Below are positions 10,805 to 19,431 of a DNA stretch of 64,000 nt, piece after piece. The first letter of the stretch is position 1. Each line of letters begins with the position of its first letter. The DNA comes from Ornithinimicrobium avium. Its GTDB lineage: Bacteria; Actinomycetota; Actinomycetes; Actinomycetales; Dermatophilaceae. The stretch covers positions 186,001-250,000 of the forward strand of contig NZ_CP031229.1 in assembly GCF_003351765.1 (NCBI RefSeq), given 5' to 3'. The translations under genes and the position numbers were made by a program. The notes under the pieces were generated by a model. That model did not search any database and was not told the DNA's origin. It saw only the letters and a list, made by a program, of their open reading frames with translations.

Positions 10805-11859
10805 GGCAGCGTCATGCCGGGGAACGGCAGCGCCCGGGTGCCGAGCGCCCGGTCCCAGACGACCGTGTCCGAGACCACCCGGACCACGCCGGTGAGCTCG
10901 GCCGCCCGGCCGGGCAGGCGCTGGGCGGCCTCGAGCGTCGCCGGCGCGATGTCGGCGACGAGGCGCCGCGCCAGGGCGCGGCGCTGCTCGGCGGTCTCCA
11001 GCGGCTCTGGGAGGTCGTAGCCCAGCGGTGCCACCGGGGCGGCAGCACCGGCGAGGGTCGCCAGCTGGCGGGTCACCGAACGCAGCGGCTCGAGAACCGA
11101 CTCGTAGTCGGCGCGCTCCTCGTCCCGTGACCGGGCGGCCACCACCTCGAGCCCGAAGACGGCCGGGCGGGCCACGGCCAGCACCGGGACCGCGGCGGCG
11201 TCCGAGGGCCCGGCCATCTCGCCCCACGGCACCGGCGCGCCGAGCCAGGCGGCGGCCGCCACGTGCTGGGCGGCGAGCGAGGCGAGCGTGGGGACGTTGG
11301 TCGCCGTCGCGGTGGAGAGCTCGCGACAGGCCTCGGTGTGGTCCCGGCGCAGCACCCGGCCGAGAACCTCGGCGTCGGGGCGAGCCGGACCGGCCCCCGT
11401 CGAGGTGCTCCCCTCGGCGTCGGCGCCGCCGGTCGCGGTCGTGCCGTCGACACCCCGGTCGCCACTCCCGTCGGCCGGGGCAGAGGTGCCGTCGCCCGGA
11501 CCGGCGACCGCCGGGTCGTCGAGCAGGTCCGGCAGCGGGACCCCGCCGAGCGTGATGAGCAGCTCCAACCGTTCCTGCTGCACGCGCCACAGCTCTGCCA
11601 GCCGGTCGCGCGTGCGCTCCCGACCGGCCACGACGTCGAGCGCGAGGCGGTAGCCGTGCACGCGCTGGCGCACGGCGATGAACAGCTGGGTGTCGGGGAG
11701 CCAGGTCGCGGGGTCGTCCGCGCGCACCCCCTCGGTGGGGGAGAGGGGAGTGCGCGGGTCCTGCTCGTCGCACCCGGCGAGCAGAGTGGCGCCGCCGACG
11801 CCGACGAGGGCGCCGAGCACAGCGCGGCGGGACACGGCTCGGGGCATGACGGGGATCAT
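10801..11859 (-). CDS. DUF4439 (ferritin-like) lipoprotein
   Basis: 352 residues from ATG 11859; an alternative start at 11847 gives 348. The N-terminus contains SRRAVLGALVGVGG, a twin-arginine-like signal, then the lipobox LLAGC, so it is probably a membrane-anchored lipoprotein. Two helical regions resembling the ferritin-like DUF4439 domain flank a Gly/Thr/Ser/Asp-rich linker at roughly residues 115-155. Function unknown. -10-like boxes (TACCCT on the minus strand, 11865-11870 and 11870-11875) sit just upstream and no Shine-Dalgarno is visible, which favours the 11859 start. It is divergent from the rimP operon and upstream of the kinase gene in a two-gene operon. Confidence 0.72.
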   Translation of the reverse strand: MIPVMPRAVSRRAVLGALVGVGGATLLAGCDEQDPRTPLSPTEGVRADDPATWLPDTQLFIAVRQRVHGYRLALDVVAGRERTRDRLAELWRVQQERLELLITLGGVPLPDLLDDPAVAGPGDGTSAPADGSGDRGVDGTTATGGADAEGSTSTGAGPARPDAEVLGRVLRRDHTEACRELSTATATNVPTLASLAAQHVAAAAWLGAPVPWGEMAGPSDAAAVPVLAVARPAVFGLEVVAARSRDEERADYESVLEPLRSVTRQLATLAGAAAPVAPLGYDLPEPLETAEQRRALARRLVADIAPATLEAAQRLPGRAAELTGVVRVVSDTVVWDRALGTRALPFPGMTLP

Positions 11860-11959
11860 CTCAGAGGGTAGGGTAGACGCCCCGGACCGGTGGACGGTCG
11901 GGCGGCCGCGTGCTGCCCGCTCGCCGGTCGTACAACAGCAGAGAAGCCAGGAGGCACCC

Positions 11960-12487
11960 GTGGACGCCGCGGCACGTACCGAGACGATCGTGGAGCTGGT
12001 CTCCGAACCCCTGGCCGCAGCCGGGGTCGTCGTCGACGACGCCAGCGTGCAGCAGGCCGGCCGACGCCGTCTCGTGCGCGTCTTCGTCGCCCGCGACGTC
12101 TCCGGGCTTCCAGCCGAGGACGGCTCCAGCGCGGTGGCGCCGCTGAGCCTGGACGAGGTGGCGGAGGCGACCAGGGTGGTCTCCGACGTCCTCGACTCCT
12201 CCGACGCCATGGGCGAGGCGCCGTACACCCTCGAGGTCAGCTCGCCCGGCCTGGACCGGCCGCTGCGCTCGCGCGACCACTTCCGCCGCAACGTGGGCCG
12301 CCTGCTCACGGTGACCCGGACCGAGGGGCTGTCGCCGGTGACCGGACGCCTGCTCGCCACGGGTGCGGACGGCATACGACTGGCCGGAGGCGCTCCGCAG
12401 GACGCCCCGACCGACATCCCGTGGGAGGACGTGACCCGGGCGACCGTGCAGGTCGAGTTCTCCCGGCCCGACGGAAAGGACGCCTGA
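11960..12487 (+). CDS. rimP: Ribosome maturation factor RimP
   Basis: 175 residues. RimP helps assemble the 30S ribosomal subunit. The segment YTLEVSSPGLDRPLRSRDHF is the family signature, and DIPWEDVTRATVQVEF is the C-terminal SH3-like part. GTG 11960 is chosen because GGAGG at 11950-11954 lies 5 nt upstream. It is the first gene of the classical rimP-nusA-ylxR-infB operon; its stop codon overlaps the nusA start by one base (TGATG). The acidic loop AEDGSSAVAPLSLDE is a typical actinobacterial insertion. Confidence 0.95.
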   Translation: MDAAARTETIVELVSEPLAAAGVVVDDASVQQAGRRRLVRVFVARDVSGLPAEDGSSAVAPLSLDEVAEATRVVSDVLDSSDAMGEAPYTLEVSSPGLDRPLRSRDHFRRNVGRLLTVTRTEGLSPVTGRLLATGADGIRLAGGAPQDAPTDIPWEDVTRATVQVEFSRPDGKDA

Positions 12488-13518
12488 TGGACATCGACAT
12501 GAGCGCGCTGCGCCTGCTGGAGCGCGAGCGCGAGATCCCCATGGACGTCATCGTCCAGGCGATCGAGCAGGCGCTGCTGTCGGCCTACCAGAGGATCGAG
12601 GGCCACTACCGCGACGCGCGCGTCGAGCTGGACCGCAAGGGCGGCCACGTGACGGTGTGGGCCCGCGAGGAGGCTCCGCTGCTCGAGGACGGCAGCCGCG
12701 GCGAGCCCGGGCCGGAGTTCGACGACACGCCGGCCGGCTTCGGCCGGGTCGCCGCCGCCACGGCGCGGCAGGTCATCACCCAGCGGATGCGCGAGCTCGA
12801 GGACGACGCCGTGCTCGGCGACTTCCGGGCGCGCGAGGGTGACATCGCCTCCGGAGTCATCCAGCAGTCCAACGACCCCCGCTTCGTGCTCGTCGACTTC
12901 GGCACCGTCGAGGGCGAGCTGCCCCTGGCCGAGCAGGTGCCCGGGGAGACCTACGAGCACGGCCAGCGGATCCGCTGCTACGTCGTCAGCGCCAAGCGCG
13001 GCTTCCGCGGACCGCAGATCACGCTGTCGCGCACACACCCCAACCTGGTGCGCCGCCTCTTCGCCCTCGAGGTCCCCGAGATCGCCGACGGCAGCGTCGA
13101 GATCGCGGCGGTGGCCCGCGAGGCGGGGCACCGCACCAAGATCGCGGTCCACGCCACGGTCCCCGGAGTCAATCCCAAGGGTGCCTGCATCGGCCCGATG
13201 GGTCAGCGCGTGCGCGCGGTCATGGCCGAGCTGCAGGGCGAGAAGATCGACATCGTCGACTTCAGCGAGGACCCGGAGGAGTTCGTAGCCTCGGCACTGT
13301 CCCCGGCCAGGGTGCAGTCGGCCCGGATCGTGGACCCGCGGACGCGGCAGGTCAGGGTCGTCGTACCCGACTACCAGCTGTCCCTGGCGATCGGTCGTGA
13401 GGGGCAGAACGCCCGGCTCGCGCACCGGCTCACCGGGTGGAAGATCGACATCCGCGCGGACACCGAGGAGCAGCCGCCGGCCGTGCCGGAGGACGGCTCC
13501 AGCGGCGCGGACGTGTAG
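12487..13518 (+). CDS. nusA: Transcription termination/antitermination protein NusA
   Basis: 343 residues, the short actinobacterial form without the C-terminal acidic repeats of E. coli NusA. Domain order: N-terminal RNA-polymerase-binding domain (residues 1 to about 120, with MDVIVQAIEQALLSAYQRI), S1 domain (about 125-195), then two KH domains including NPKGACIGPMGQRVRAV and LAIGREGQNARLAHRLTGW. NusA modulates pausing, termination and rRNA antitermination. It starts at ATG 12487 within the rimP stop codon. A short acidic tail follows the last KH domain. Confidence 0.97.
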   Translation: MDIDMSALRLLEREREIPMDVIVQAIEQALLSAYQRIEGHYRDARVELDRKGGHVTVWAREEAPLLEDGSRGEPGPEFDDTPAGFGRVAAATARQVITQRMRELEDDAVLGDFRAREGDIASGVIQQSNDPRFVLVDFGTVEGELPLAEQVPGETYEHGQRIRCYVVSAKRGFRGPQITLSRTHPNLVRRLFALEVPEIADGSVEIAAVAREAGHRTKIAVHATVPGVNPKGACIGPMGQRVRAVMAELQGEKIDIVDFSEDPEEFVASALSPARVQSARIVDPRTRQVRVVVPDYQLSLAIGREGQNARLAHRLTGWKIDIRADTEEQPPAVPEDGSSGADV

Positions 13519-13519
13519 A

Positions 13520-13849
13520 GTGGGGGCCGCTGCCCGTCACTGCTCCGGGTCCGCCACGCCCTCAGCTGCGCCCCGTCCGCCGGTGCGCACGTGCGTGGGG
13601 TGCCGGCGCAGGGACGAACAGACAGCCTTGCTGCGCGTCGTCGCAGTCCGGGACGGGACCACCCCCGGGTGGACCCTCGTGCCGGACGAACGGCGGCGTG
13701 CTCCCGGGCGAGGTGCCTACGTGCACCGCGACCCGGAATGCCTCCGCACGGCGATCGCGCGTCGGGCGTTCGGCCGGGCTCTCCGCCTTCCGGCGGGGAG
13801 CGGGACCGATCCCGCAGACGTGCAGGAGCTGGTGGGGCAGCAGGCGTGA
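13520..13849 (+). CDS. YlxR-family RNA-binding protein (DUF448)
   Basis: 109 residues from GTG 13520; GTG 13583, giving 88 residues, is a possible shorter start. The core signature VRTCVGCRRRDEQTALLRVV and the GRGAYVHRDPECLRTAIARR segment identify the YlxR/DUF448 family, a small basic protein encoded between nusA and infB in most Gram-positive bacteria. It probably binds RNA or nucleoprotein complexes. The longer start lies one base after the nusA stop codon, consistent with coupling. Start choice is uncertain because neither candidate has a clear Shine-Dalgarno. Confidence 0.88.
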   Translation: MGAAARHCSGSATPSAAPRPPVRTCVGCRRRDEQTALLRVVAVRDGTTPGWTLVPDERRRAPGRGAYVHRDPECLRTAIARRAFGRALRLPAGSGTDPADVQELVGQQA

Positions 13850-13927
13850 CACGTCCCGGTCACCAGACCGGGACGACGAGCAAGGGCGGGCCCGACAGGG
13901 TCTGTCATCGAGTATCCGGAAGCGGGT

Positions 13928-13971
13928 TTGACGCTGATGAGCACCCGATGAGTACTCAGCAATGAGCACCC
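13928..13971 (+). promoter_or_regulatory. Possible promoter/operator ahead of infB
   Basis: This AT-richer patch of the 192-bp ylxR-infB gap contains TTGACG (13928-13933), the perfect 10-bp palindrome TGAGTACTCA (13949-13958), and two copies of ATGAGCACCC (13937-13946 and 13962-13971) placed around it. The arrangement resembles a promoter with an operator, which would let infB be expressed separately from rimP-nusA. This is inferred from pattern alone. Confidence 0.35.
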
Positions 13972-14041
13972 ACCAGCCTTAGTCACGGCTGTGCCCTGGA
14001 CGGGCCCGGTCGTGGCGCAATCTTCAAGGAGACACCACACC

Positions 14042-16900
14042 GTGGCCAAACTCAGGGTCTACGAGCTCGCCAAGGAGCTCGGGGTAGAGAGCAAGGAGCT
14101 GCTCGCCCACCTGAAGCAGCAGGGCGAGTTCGTCCGGTCGGCGTCGTCGACCATCGAGCCCCCTGTCGTCCGCAAGATTCGTGAGAACCCTCCGGCGGCC
14201 GCCAAGCCTGCCGAGGAGGGCAAGAAGAGCGCCCCGGCCGGGGGCGGCAAGCCCCAGGCCACGCCGTCCCGCAAGCCCGGGCCGGCCGGGGGCGCCACCC
14301 CCGGGCCCAGGCCCGCGCCCGCCGAGCAGGTCTCTTCCGCGCCCGCGCCGACCGAGGCGCCCGCGGCTGCTGCCGACGCCCCGGAGCCTGCCGCAGAGCA
14401 GTCCCCGGCCGCGCAGACCGAGCCTCCCGCGGCAAAGGCAGAGCGCCCGGCCGCCCGACCGGGGCCCCGTCCCGGTCCGGCCGAGGCCCCCGCGGCCCAG
14501 GAGCGGCCCAAGGGCCGTCCGTCGGGAGGAGCGACCCCCGGCCCCCGTCCGGCACGTCCGGGCGCCAAGCCGGGCCCCCGCCCGGGCAACAACCCCTTCG
14601 CCCCCAGCCAGGGCATGGGCCAGACCCGCGAGCGTCGCGGTGGTGGCGGTGAACGCGCGGAGCGCGGCGGCGCGCCCCGTCCCGGCAACAACCCGTTCGC
14701 ACCCAGCCAGGGCATGCCCCGTCCCGGCGGCACCCGGGGCGGCCAGGCCGGCCCCGGCGGTCCCCGCCCGGGCGGTCCCCGTCCCGGGGGTCCGCGTCCG
14801 AACCCGAACATGATGCCGGAGAAGGCCGCGGTGCCACGTCCGGGCGAGCGTCCTGCCCGCCCCGGCGGTCGCGGTCGTCCCGGCGGCGGCCCTGGTGGCG
14901 GTCCCGGTGCCGGCGGTGGCTTCCGCAGCGGTCCCGGGGGTCGTGGCGGTGGCCCGCGCGGCCGCGGCGGCACGCAGGGTGCCTTCGGTCGTGGCGGCGG
15001 GAAGGTCCGCGGACGCAAGTCCAAGAGGGCCAAGCGCCAGGAGTTCGAGCAGATGCAGGCGCCGGCGATCGGTGGCGTCTCCGTCCCGCGCGGCAACGGC
15101 CGGACCGTCCAGGTCCGCCGCGGCGCCTCGCTGTCCGACTTCGCCGACAAGATCAACGTCGACCCGGCCTCGCTGGTGACGGTGCTCTTCCACCTGGGCG
15201 AGATGGCCACGGCCACCCAGTCCCTCGACGAGGACACCTTCGCCGTGCTGGGCTCCGAGCTCGGCTACGACATCCGCGTCGTCTCCCCGGAGGAGGAGGA
15301 GCGCGAGCTGCTCACCTCCTTCGGACTGGACCTGGAGGCCGAGGCCGAGGCGGAGGCCGACGAGGACCTGGTGGCCCGTCCGCCGGTCGTCACGGTCATG
15401 GGTCACGTCGACCATGGGAAGACCCGCCTGCTGGACGCGATCCGCCGCTCGGAGGTCGGTCAGGGCGAGGCTGGTGGCATCACCCAGCACATCGGCGCCT
15501 ACCAGGTGGGCACCGAGCACGACGGCGAGGAGCGCCGGATCACCTTCATCGACACCCCGGGCCACGAGGCGTTCACCGCCATGCGTGCCCGTGGCGCGAA
15601 GGTGACCGACATCGCGATCCTCGTGGTCGCCGCCGACGACGGTGTGATGCCGCAGACGATCGAGGCGCTCAACCACGCGCAGGCCGCGGACGTGCCGATC
15701 GTCGTGGCGGTCAACAAGATCGACGTCGAGGGCGCCAACCCGGCCAAGATCCGCCAGCAGCTCACCGAGTACAACCTGGTCGCCGAGGAGTACGGCGGCG
15801 AGACCATGTTCGTCGACGTCTCCGCCAAGCAGGGCACCAACATCGACACGCTGCTCGACGCGGTGCTGCTGACCGCCGACGCGGCGCTCGACCTGCGGGC
15901 CAACCCGGACAAGGACGCGCGCGGCGTGGCGATCGAGGCGAACCTGGACAAGGGCCGCGGCGCCGTGGCGACCGTCCTCGTCCAGCAGGGCACCCTGCGG
16001 GTCGGCGACGCCATCGTCACCGGTTCCAGCCACGGCCGCGTCCGGGCGCTGCTCGACGACAACGGCAACAACGTGCAGGAGGCGACCCCGTCGCGTCCGG
16101 TGCAGGTGCTGGGTCTGGACACCGTGGCCCGTGCGGGCGACACCTTCGTGGTGGCGCCCGACGACCGGACCGCGCGCCAGATCGCCGAGAAGCGGGAGGC
16201 CGCCGACCGGCAGGCCGCCCTGGCCAAGTCCCGCAAGCGGATCAGCCTGGAGGACCTCAACCAGGCGCTCGCCCAGGGCAAGGTCGAGACCCTCAACCTC
16301 ATCCTCAAGGGCGACGTGTCCGGATCGGTCGAGGCCCTGGAGGACGCGCTCCTGCAGATCGACGTGGGCGAGGAGGTCGACCTGCGGATCATCGACCGCG
16401 GCGTCGGCGCCATCACGATGAACAACATCAACCTCGCCGTCGCCTCCGACGCCATCATCCTGGGCTTCAACGTCCGGGCCGAGGGCCAGAACGCGGACTA
16501 CGCCGACAAGGAGGGCGTGGAGATCCGCTACTACTCGGTGATCTACCAGGCCATCGAGGACATCGAGAACGCCCTCAAGGGCATGCTCAAGCCGGAGTAC
16601 GAGGAGTTCGAGACCGGCACCGCCGAGATCCGCGAGATCTTCCGCAGCTCCAAGTTCGGCAACGTCGCGGGCTCCCTGGTCCGCAGCGGCACCATCAAGC
16701 GCGGTGCCAAGGCGCGGATCACCCGCGACGGCGTGGTCGTCACCGAGGGTCTGGAGATCGCCGGTCTGCGGCGGTTCAAGGACGACGTCACCGAGGTCCG
16801 CGACGGCTTCGAGTGCGGCATCAACCTGGGCTCGTTCAACGACGTCCAGGTCGAGGACCTCATCACCACCTACGAGATGCGCGAGATCCCGCGCGACTGA
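14042..16900 (+). CDS. infB: Translation initiation factor IF-2
   Basis: 952 residues from GTG 14042, preceded by AAGGAGA. IF-2 delivers fMet-tRNA to the 30S subunit and promotes subunit joining. The IF2 N-terminal helical domain (VAKLRVYELAKELGVESKEL) is followed by about 290 residues of Pro/Gly/Ala/Arg-rich low-complexity sequence typical of actinobacteria, in which the motif RPGNNPFAPSQGM occurs twice. The G domain begins near residue 450, with P-loop GHVDHGKT, the DTPGHEAF switch II and NKID. Domains II, III and IV follow, and the protein ends TYEMREIPRD. All GTPase motifs are intact. Confidence 0.97.
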   Translation: MAKLRVYELAKELGVESKELLAHLKQQGEFVRSASSTIEPPVVRKIRENPPAAAKPAEEGKKSAPAGGGKPQATPSRKPGPAGGATPGPRPAPAEQVSSAPAPTEAPAAAADAPEPAAEQSPAAQTEPPAAKAERPAARPGPRPGPAEAPAAQERPKGRPSGGATPGPRPARPGAKPGPRPGNNPFAPSQGMGQTRERRGGGGERAERGGAPRPGNNPFAPSQGMPRPGGTRGGQAGPGGPRPGGPRPGGPRPNPNMMPEKAAVPRPGERPARPGGRGRPGGGPGGGPGAGGGFRSGPGGRGGGPRGRGGTQGAFGRGGGKVRGRKSKRAKRQEFEQMQAPAIGGVSVPRGNGRTVQVRRGASLSDFADKINVDPASLVTVLFHLGEMATATQSLDEDTFAVLGSELGYDIRVVSPEEEERELLTSFGLDLEAEAEAEADEDLVARPPVVTVMGHVDHGKTRLLDAIRRSEVGQGEAGGITQHIGAYQVGTEHDGEERRITFIDTPGHEAFTAMRARGAKVTDIAILVVAADDGVMPQTIEALNHAQAADVPIVVAVNKIDVEGANPAKIRQQLTEYNLVAEEYGGETMFVDVSAKQGTNIDTLLDAVLLTADAALDLRANPDKDARGVAIEANLDKGRGAVATVLVQQGTLRVGDAIVTGSSHGRVRALLDDNGNNVQEATPSRPVQVLGLDTVARAGDTFVVAPDDRTARQIAEKREAADRQAALAKSRKRISLEDLNQALAQGKVETLNLILKGDVSGSVEALEDALLQIDVGEEVDLRIIDRGVGAITMNNINLAVASDAIILGFNVRAEGQNADYADKEGVEIRYYSVIYQAIEDIENALKGMLKPEYEEFETGTAEIREIFRSSKFGNVAGSLVRSGTIKRGAKARITRDGVVVTEGLEIAGLRRFKDDVTEVRDGFECGINLGSFNDVQVEDLITTYEMREIPRD

Positions 16901-16911
16901 CCTCGTCAGGT

Positions 16912-16956
16912 ACGACGTGGGCCGGCTCCACCTCCGGGTGGGGCCGGCCCCGTCGT
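16912..16956 (+). terminator. Strong hairpin after infB
   Basis: Bases 16912-16932 pair with 16937-16956 around a TCCG loop, giving about 19 pairs with one bulged T and one G-T pair. A C-rich run follows instead of a T-run. It lies directly after the infB stop and probably separates it transcriptionally from rbfA. Confidence 0.65.
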
Positions 16957-17027
16957 CCCGCCCCCCCGCCCGTCCGCTCCGTAGGATGGACGGGCTGCCC
17001 GACACCCACCACTCATTGGAGGTCGCC

Positions 17028-17498
17028 ATGGCCGACCAGGCCCGTGCCCGCCGCATCGCCGAGCGCATCAAGCAGCTGGTGACCCAGGGGATGACCCAGG
17101 TCGTCAAGGACGAGCGCGTCGGCTTCGTCACCATCACCGACGTCCGCGTCACCGGCGATCTCCAGCACGCGAGCGTCTTCTACACGGTCCTGGGGACCGA
17201 GGAGGACCGCGAGGTCGCCGCCGAGATCCTCGAGGACTACCGCGGGCGGCTGCGCTCCTTCGTCGGCAAGGGGCTGGGCATCCGGCTCACGCCGAGCCTG
17301 GAGTTCATCCTCGACGCCCTGCCCGAGGACGCCCAGCACCTGGACGAGCTGCTGCGCCAGGTCGCCGAGCGCGACGCCGAGCTGGCGGCCGCGCGCCGGG
17401 CGGCGCGCTACGCAGGTGACGAGGACCCCTACCGCAAGCCGCGCCCCGAGGAGTCGGGCGAGGACCCGGACGCGGGCCCGGACCCGGATGGCCGCTGA
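17028..17498 (+). CDS. rbfA: Ribosome-binding factor A
   Basis: 156 residues. RbfA is a KH-fold 30S maturation factor. The N-terminus MADQARARRIAERIKQLV, the central GFVTITDVRVTGDLQHASVF and the conserved RLTPSLEFILD are family hallmarks. After the core, at about residue 125, there is a charged tail rich in Asp, Glu and Pro. ATG 17028 has TTGGAGG 7 nt upstream. The last 11 bp overlap the start of truB in another frame, so translation of the two is probably coupled. Confidence 0.95.
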   Translation: MADQARARRIAERIKQLVTQGMTQVVKDERVGFVTITDVRVTGDLQHASVFYTVLGTEEDREVAAEILEDYRGRLRSFVGKGLGIRLTPSLEFILDALPEDAQHLDELLRQVAERDAELAAARRAARYAGDEDPYRKPRPEESGEDPDAGPDPDGR

Positions 17499-18456
17499 GG
17501 AGCAGCACGACGAGCGGGCCGTCGGCGACGGCCTGCTCGTCGTCGACAAGCCCGCCGGCTGGACCAGCCACGACGTCGTCGGCCGCCTCCGCCGCCTGTG
17601 CCGCACCCGTCGCGTGGGCCATGCCGGCACGCTCGACCCGATGGCGACCGGCGTGCTTGTCGTCGGCGTCAACAAGGGCACCAAGCTGCTCACCTTCCTC
17701 GTCGGGCACGACAAGGGGTATGCCGCCACGGTCCGCCTCGGGCGGACCACGGTGACCGACGACGCCGAGGGCGAGGCCACCGGCGGGTCGGACGCGAGCC
17801 GTCTCACCGACGGCGAGATCGCCCGCGTCGTCACGACACTCACCGGACAGGTCCAGCAGGTCCCCAGCGCGGTGAGCGCGATCAAGGTGGGCGGGGTGCG
17901 GTCCTACGCCCGGGTGCGCTCCGGAGAGGACGTCGAGCTGGCCGCCCGTCCGGTGACCGTGAGCAGGTTCGAGGTGCTCGCGACCAGAAGGCCCGGCGAG
18001 GCGGGGACGGACGGCAACCCCGTCCCCGAGGGGGTGCTCGACGTGGACGTCGAGGTCGAGGTGTCCTCGGGCACCTACGTGCGGGCCCTCGCCCGCGACC
18101 TCGGCTCCGCGCTGGGCGTCGGCGGGCACCTCACCGCACTGCGCAGGACCCGGGTCGGGCACCTCACCCTCGAGCAGGCGGCGAGCCTCGAGCAGCTCGA
18201 CCCGCAGACCGGACCCGGCCCCGCGGCCTACCTCGTGGACCTCGCGGACGCGGCCAGGGCAGCCCTGGCCACCCGAGAGCTGGACCAGGCGCAGGCCCGT
18301 GCGCTCGGCTACGGGCAGCGGGTCGCCTCGGCGCAGCCGGGGCGCGAGGAGCCCGTCGCCGCGTTCGCCCCCGACGGCACCCTGGTGGCAGTCCTGGACG
18401 AGCGGCGAGCCACCGCGCGCGCCCACGTGGTGCTCGCCCCGGCCGGCGCGAAGTAG
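17488..18456 (+). CDS. truB: tRNA pseudouridine(55) synthase
   Basis: 322 residues. It converts U55 of tRNAs to pseudouridine. The opening DGLLVVDKPAGWTSHDVV and the catalytic motif RVGHAGTLDPMATGVL, with the catalytic Asp at residue 50, are diagnostic. The conserved QVPSAVSAIKVGGVRSYARVR and SGTYVRALARDLG segments are also present. A C-terminal PUA-like region ends the protein. ATG 17488 lies inside the end of rbfA. Its stop codon TAG doubles as part of the -10 box proposed for ribF. Confidence 0.96.
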   Translation: MAAEEQHDERAVGDGLLVVDKPAGWTSHDVVGRLRRLCRTRRVGHAGTLDPMATGVLVVGVNKGTKLLTFLVGHDKGYAATVRLGRTTVTDDAEGEATGGSDASRLTDGEIARVVTTLTGQVQQVPSAVSAIKVGGVRSYARVRSGEDVELAARPVTVSRFEVLATRRPGEAGTDGNPVPEGVLDVDVEVEVSSGTYVRALARDLGSALGVGGHLTALRRTRVGHLTLEQAASLEQLDPQTGPGPAAYLVDLADAARAALATRELDQAQARALGYGQRVASAQPGREEPVAAFAPDGTLVAVLDERRATARAHVVLAPAGAK

Positions 18457-18459
18457 AGT
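18454..18459 (+). promoter_or_regulatory. -10 box for ribF overlapping the truB stop codon
   Basis: TAGAGT at 18454-18459 ends 7 nt before GTG 18467, the same spacing seen at other leaderless starts here. It supports GTG 18467 over GTG 18458 as the ribF start. Confidence 0.4.
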
Positions 18460-18466
18460 GACGCGC

Positions 18467-19423
18467 GTGCACCGCTGGACCACCCTCGACGACGTGCCCG
18501 CCGACCTCGGCCCCACCGTCGCGACCCTCGGCAACTTCGACGGAGTGCACCGCGGCCACCACGCCGTGCTGGACACCGTCACCTCCGTCGCCCGCGACCG
18601 CGGCCTCGCGGCGGTCGCGGTGACCTTCGACCCGCACCCCGTCGCGGTGCTGCACCCCGAGCGCGCCCCCCAGGAGATCTGCGGGCTGCAGCGCCGCCTC
18701 GACCTGCTCGAGGAGACCGGCCTGGACGGCGTGGTCGTGGTCGAGTTCACCCGGGAGTACGCCCAGCTCACGCCCGAGGACTTCGTGGTCCAGACCTTCG
18801 TCCGGGGGCTGCGCGCGCAGGTGGTCGTCATCGGCCACGACTCGCGCTTCGGCCTGCACAACAGCGGCGACGCCGACACCATGCGCGAGCTCGGGCGGGT
18901 GCACGGCTTCGAGGTCATCGTCCCCGGGACCCTCGGCGAGACCGACCACGGTGTCCGCGCCTGGTCGTCCACGGCGCTGCGCGAGGCGATCACCAGCGGG
19001 GACGTCCCCGGGGCCGCCGAGGCCCTCGGTCGGCTGCACAGCGTCTCCGGCGAGGTCGTGCACGGGCACCACCGTGGCCGCGAGCTCGGCTTCCCGACCG
19101 CGAACCTCGCCGCCGACAGCGAGGGCCTGGTGCCCGCCGACGGCGTCTACGCGGGCTGGCTGACGCGCCCGGGGCTTCCCGCCGACCACCCCGACCACCG
19201 GCTGCCCGCCGCCGTCTCGGTCGGCACCAACCCCACCTTCGACGACGTCGAGCGCAGCGTGGAGGCCTACGTCCTCGACCGGGACGACCTCGACCTCTAC
19301 GGCGAGACCGTCCGGGTCGAGTTCGTGCAGCGGCTGCGGGACAACCTGCGCTTCACCTCCGTGGAGGAGCTGATGGAGCAGATCGGCGCGGACGTGGACC
19401 GCGTCCGCGAGCTGCTCGCCTGA
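18467..19423 (+). CDS. ribF: Bifunctional riboflavin kinase/FAD synthetase
   Basis: 318 residues. The N-terminal half is the FMN adenylyltransferase domain, with the nucleotidyltransferase motif TLGNFDGVHRGHHAVL and the STALREAI segment that corresponds to its second motif. The C-terminal half is riboflavin kinase, with GRELGFPTANL and the SVGTNPTFDD stretch. Together they convert riboflavin to FMN and then to FAD. The position after truB is the usual actinobacterial order. GTG 18458 in the same frame would add three residues; 18467 is preferred because of the TAGAGT box 7 nt upstream. Confidence 0.95.
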   Translation: MHRWTTLDDVPADLGPTVATLGNFDGVHRGHHAVLDTVTSVARDRGLAAVAVTFDPHPVAVLHPERAPQEICGLQRRLDLLEETGLDGVVVVEFTREYAQLTPEDFVVQTFVRGLRAQVVVIGHDSRFGLHNSGDADTMRELGRVHGFEVIVPGTLGETDHGVRAWSSTALREAITSGDVPGAAEALGRLHSVSGEVVHGHHRGRELGFPTANLAADSEGLVPADGVYAGWLTRPGLPADHPDHRLPAAVSVGTNPTFDDVERSVEAYVLDRDDLDLYGETVRVEFVQRLRDNLRFTSVEELMEQIGADVDRVRELLA

Positions 19424-19431
19424 GCCCGGGC

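Noticed and set aside
13516..13521. TAGAGT at the nusA stop as a -10 box for the YlxR gene
   Set aside because: No start codon lies 6-8 nt downstream in the YlxR frame, and the gene fits better as part of the nusA operon.
14024..17152. Very long open reading frame antisense to infB and rbfA (over 1000 codons), and similar ones at 30664-34902 and 429-3236
   Set aside because: These are by-products of the high GC content: stop codons are rare in the alternative frames. The translations are low-complexity His/Arg/Gly/Asp-rich strings without family resemblance, and the sense strand has clear genes.
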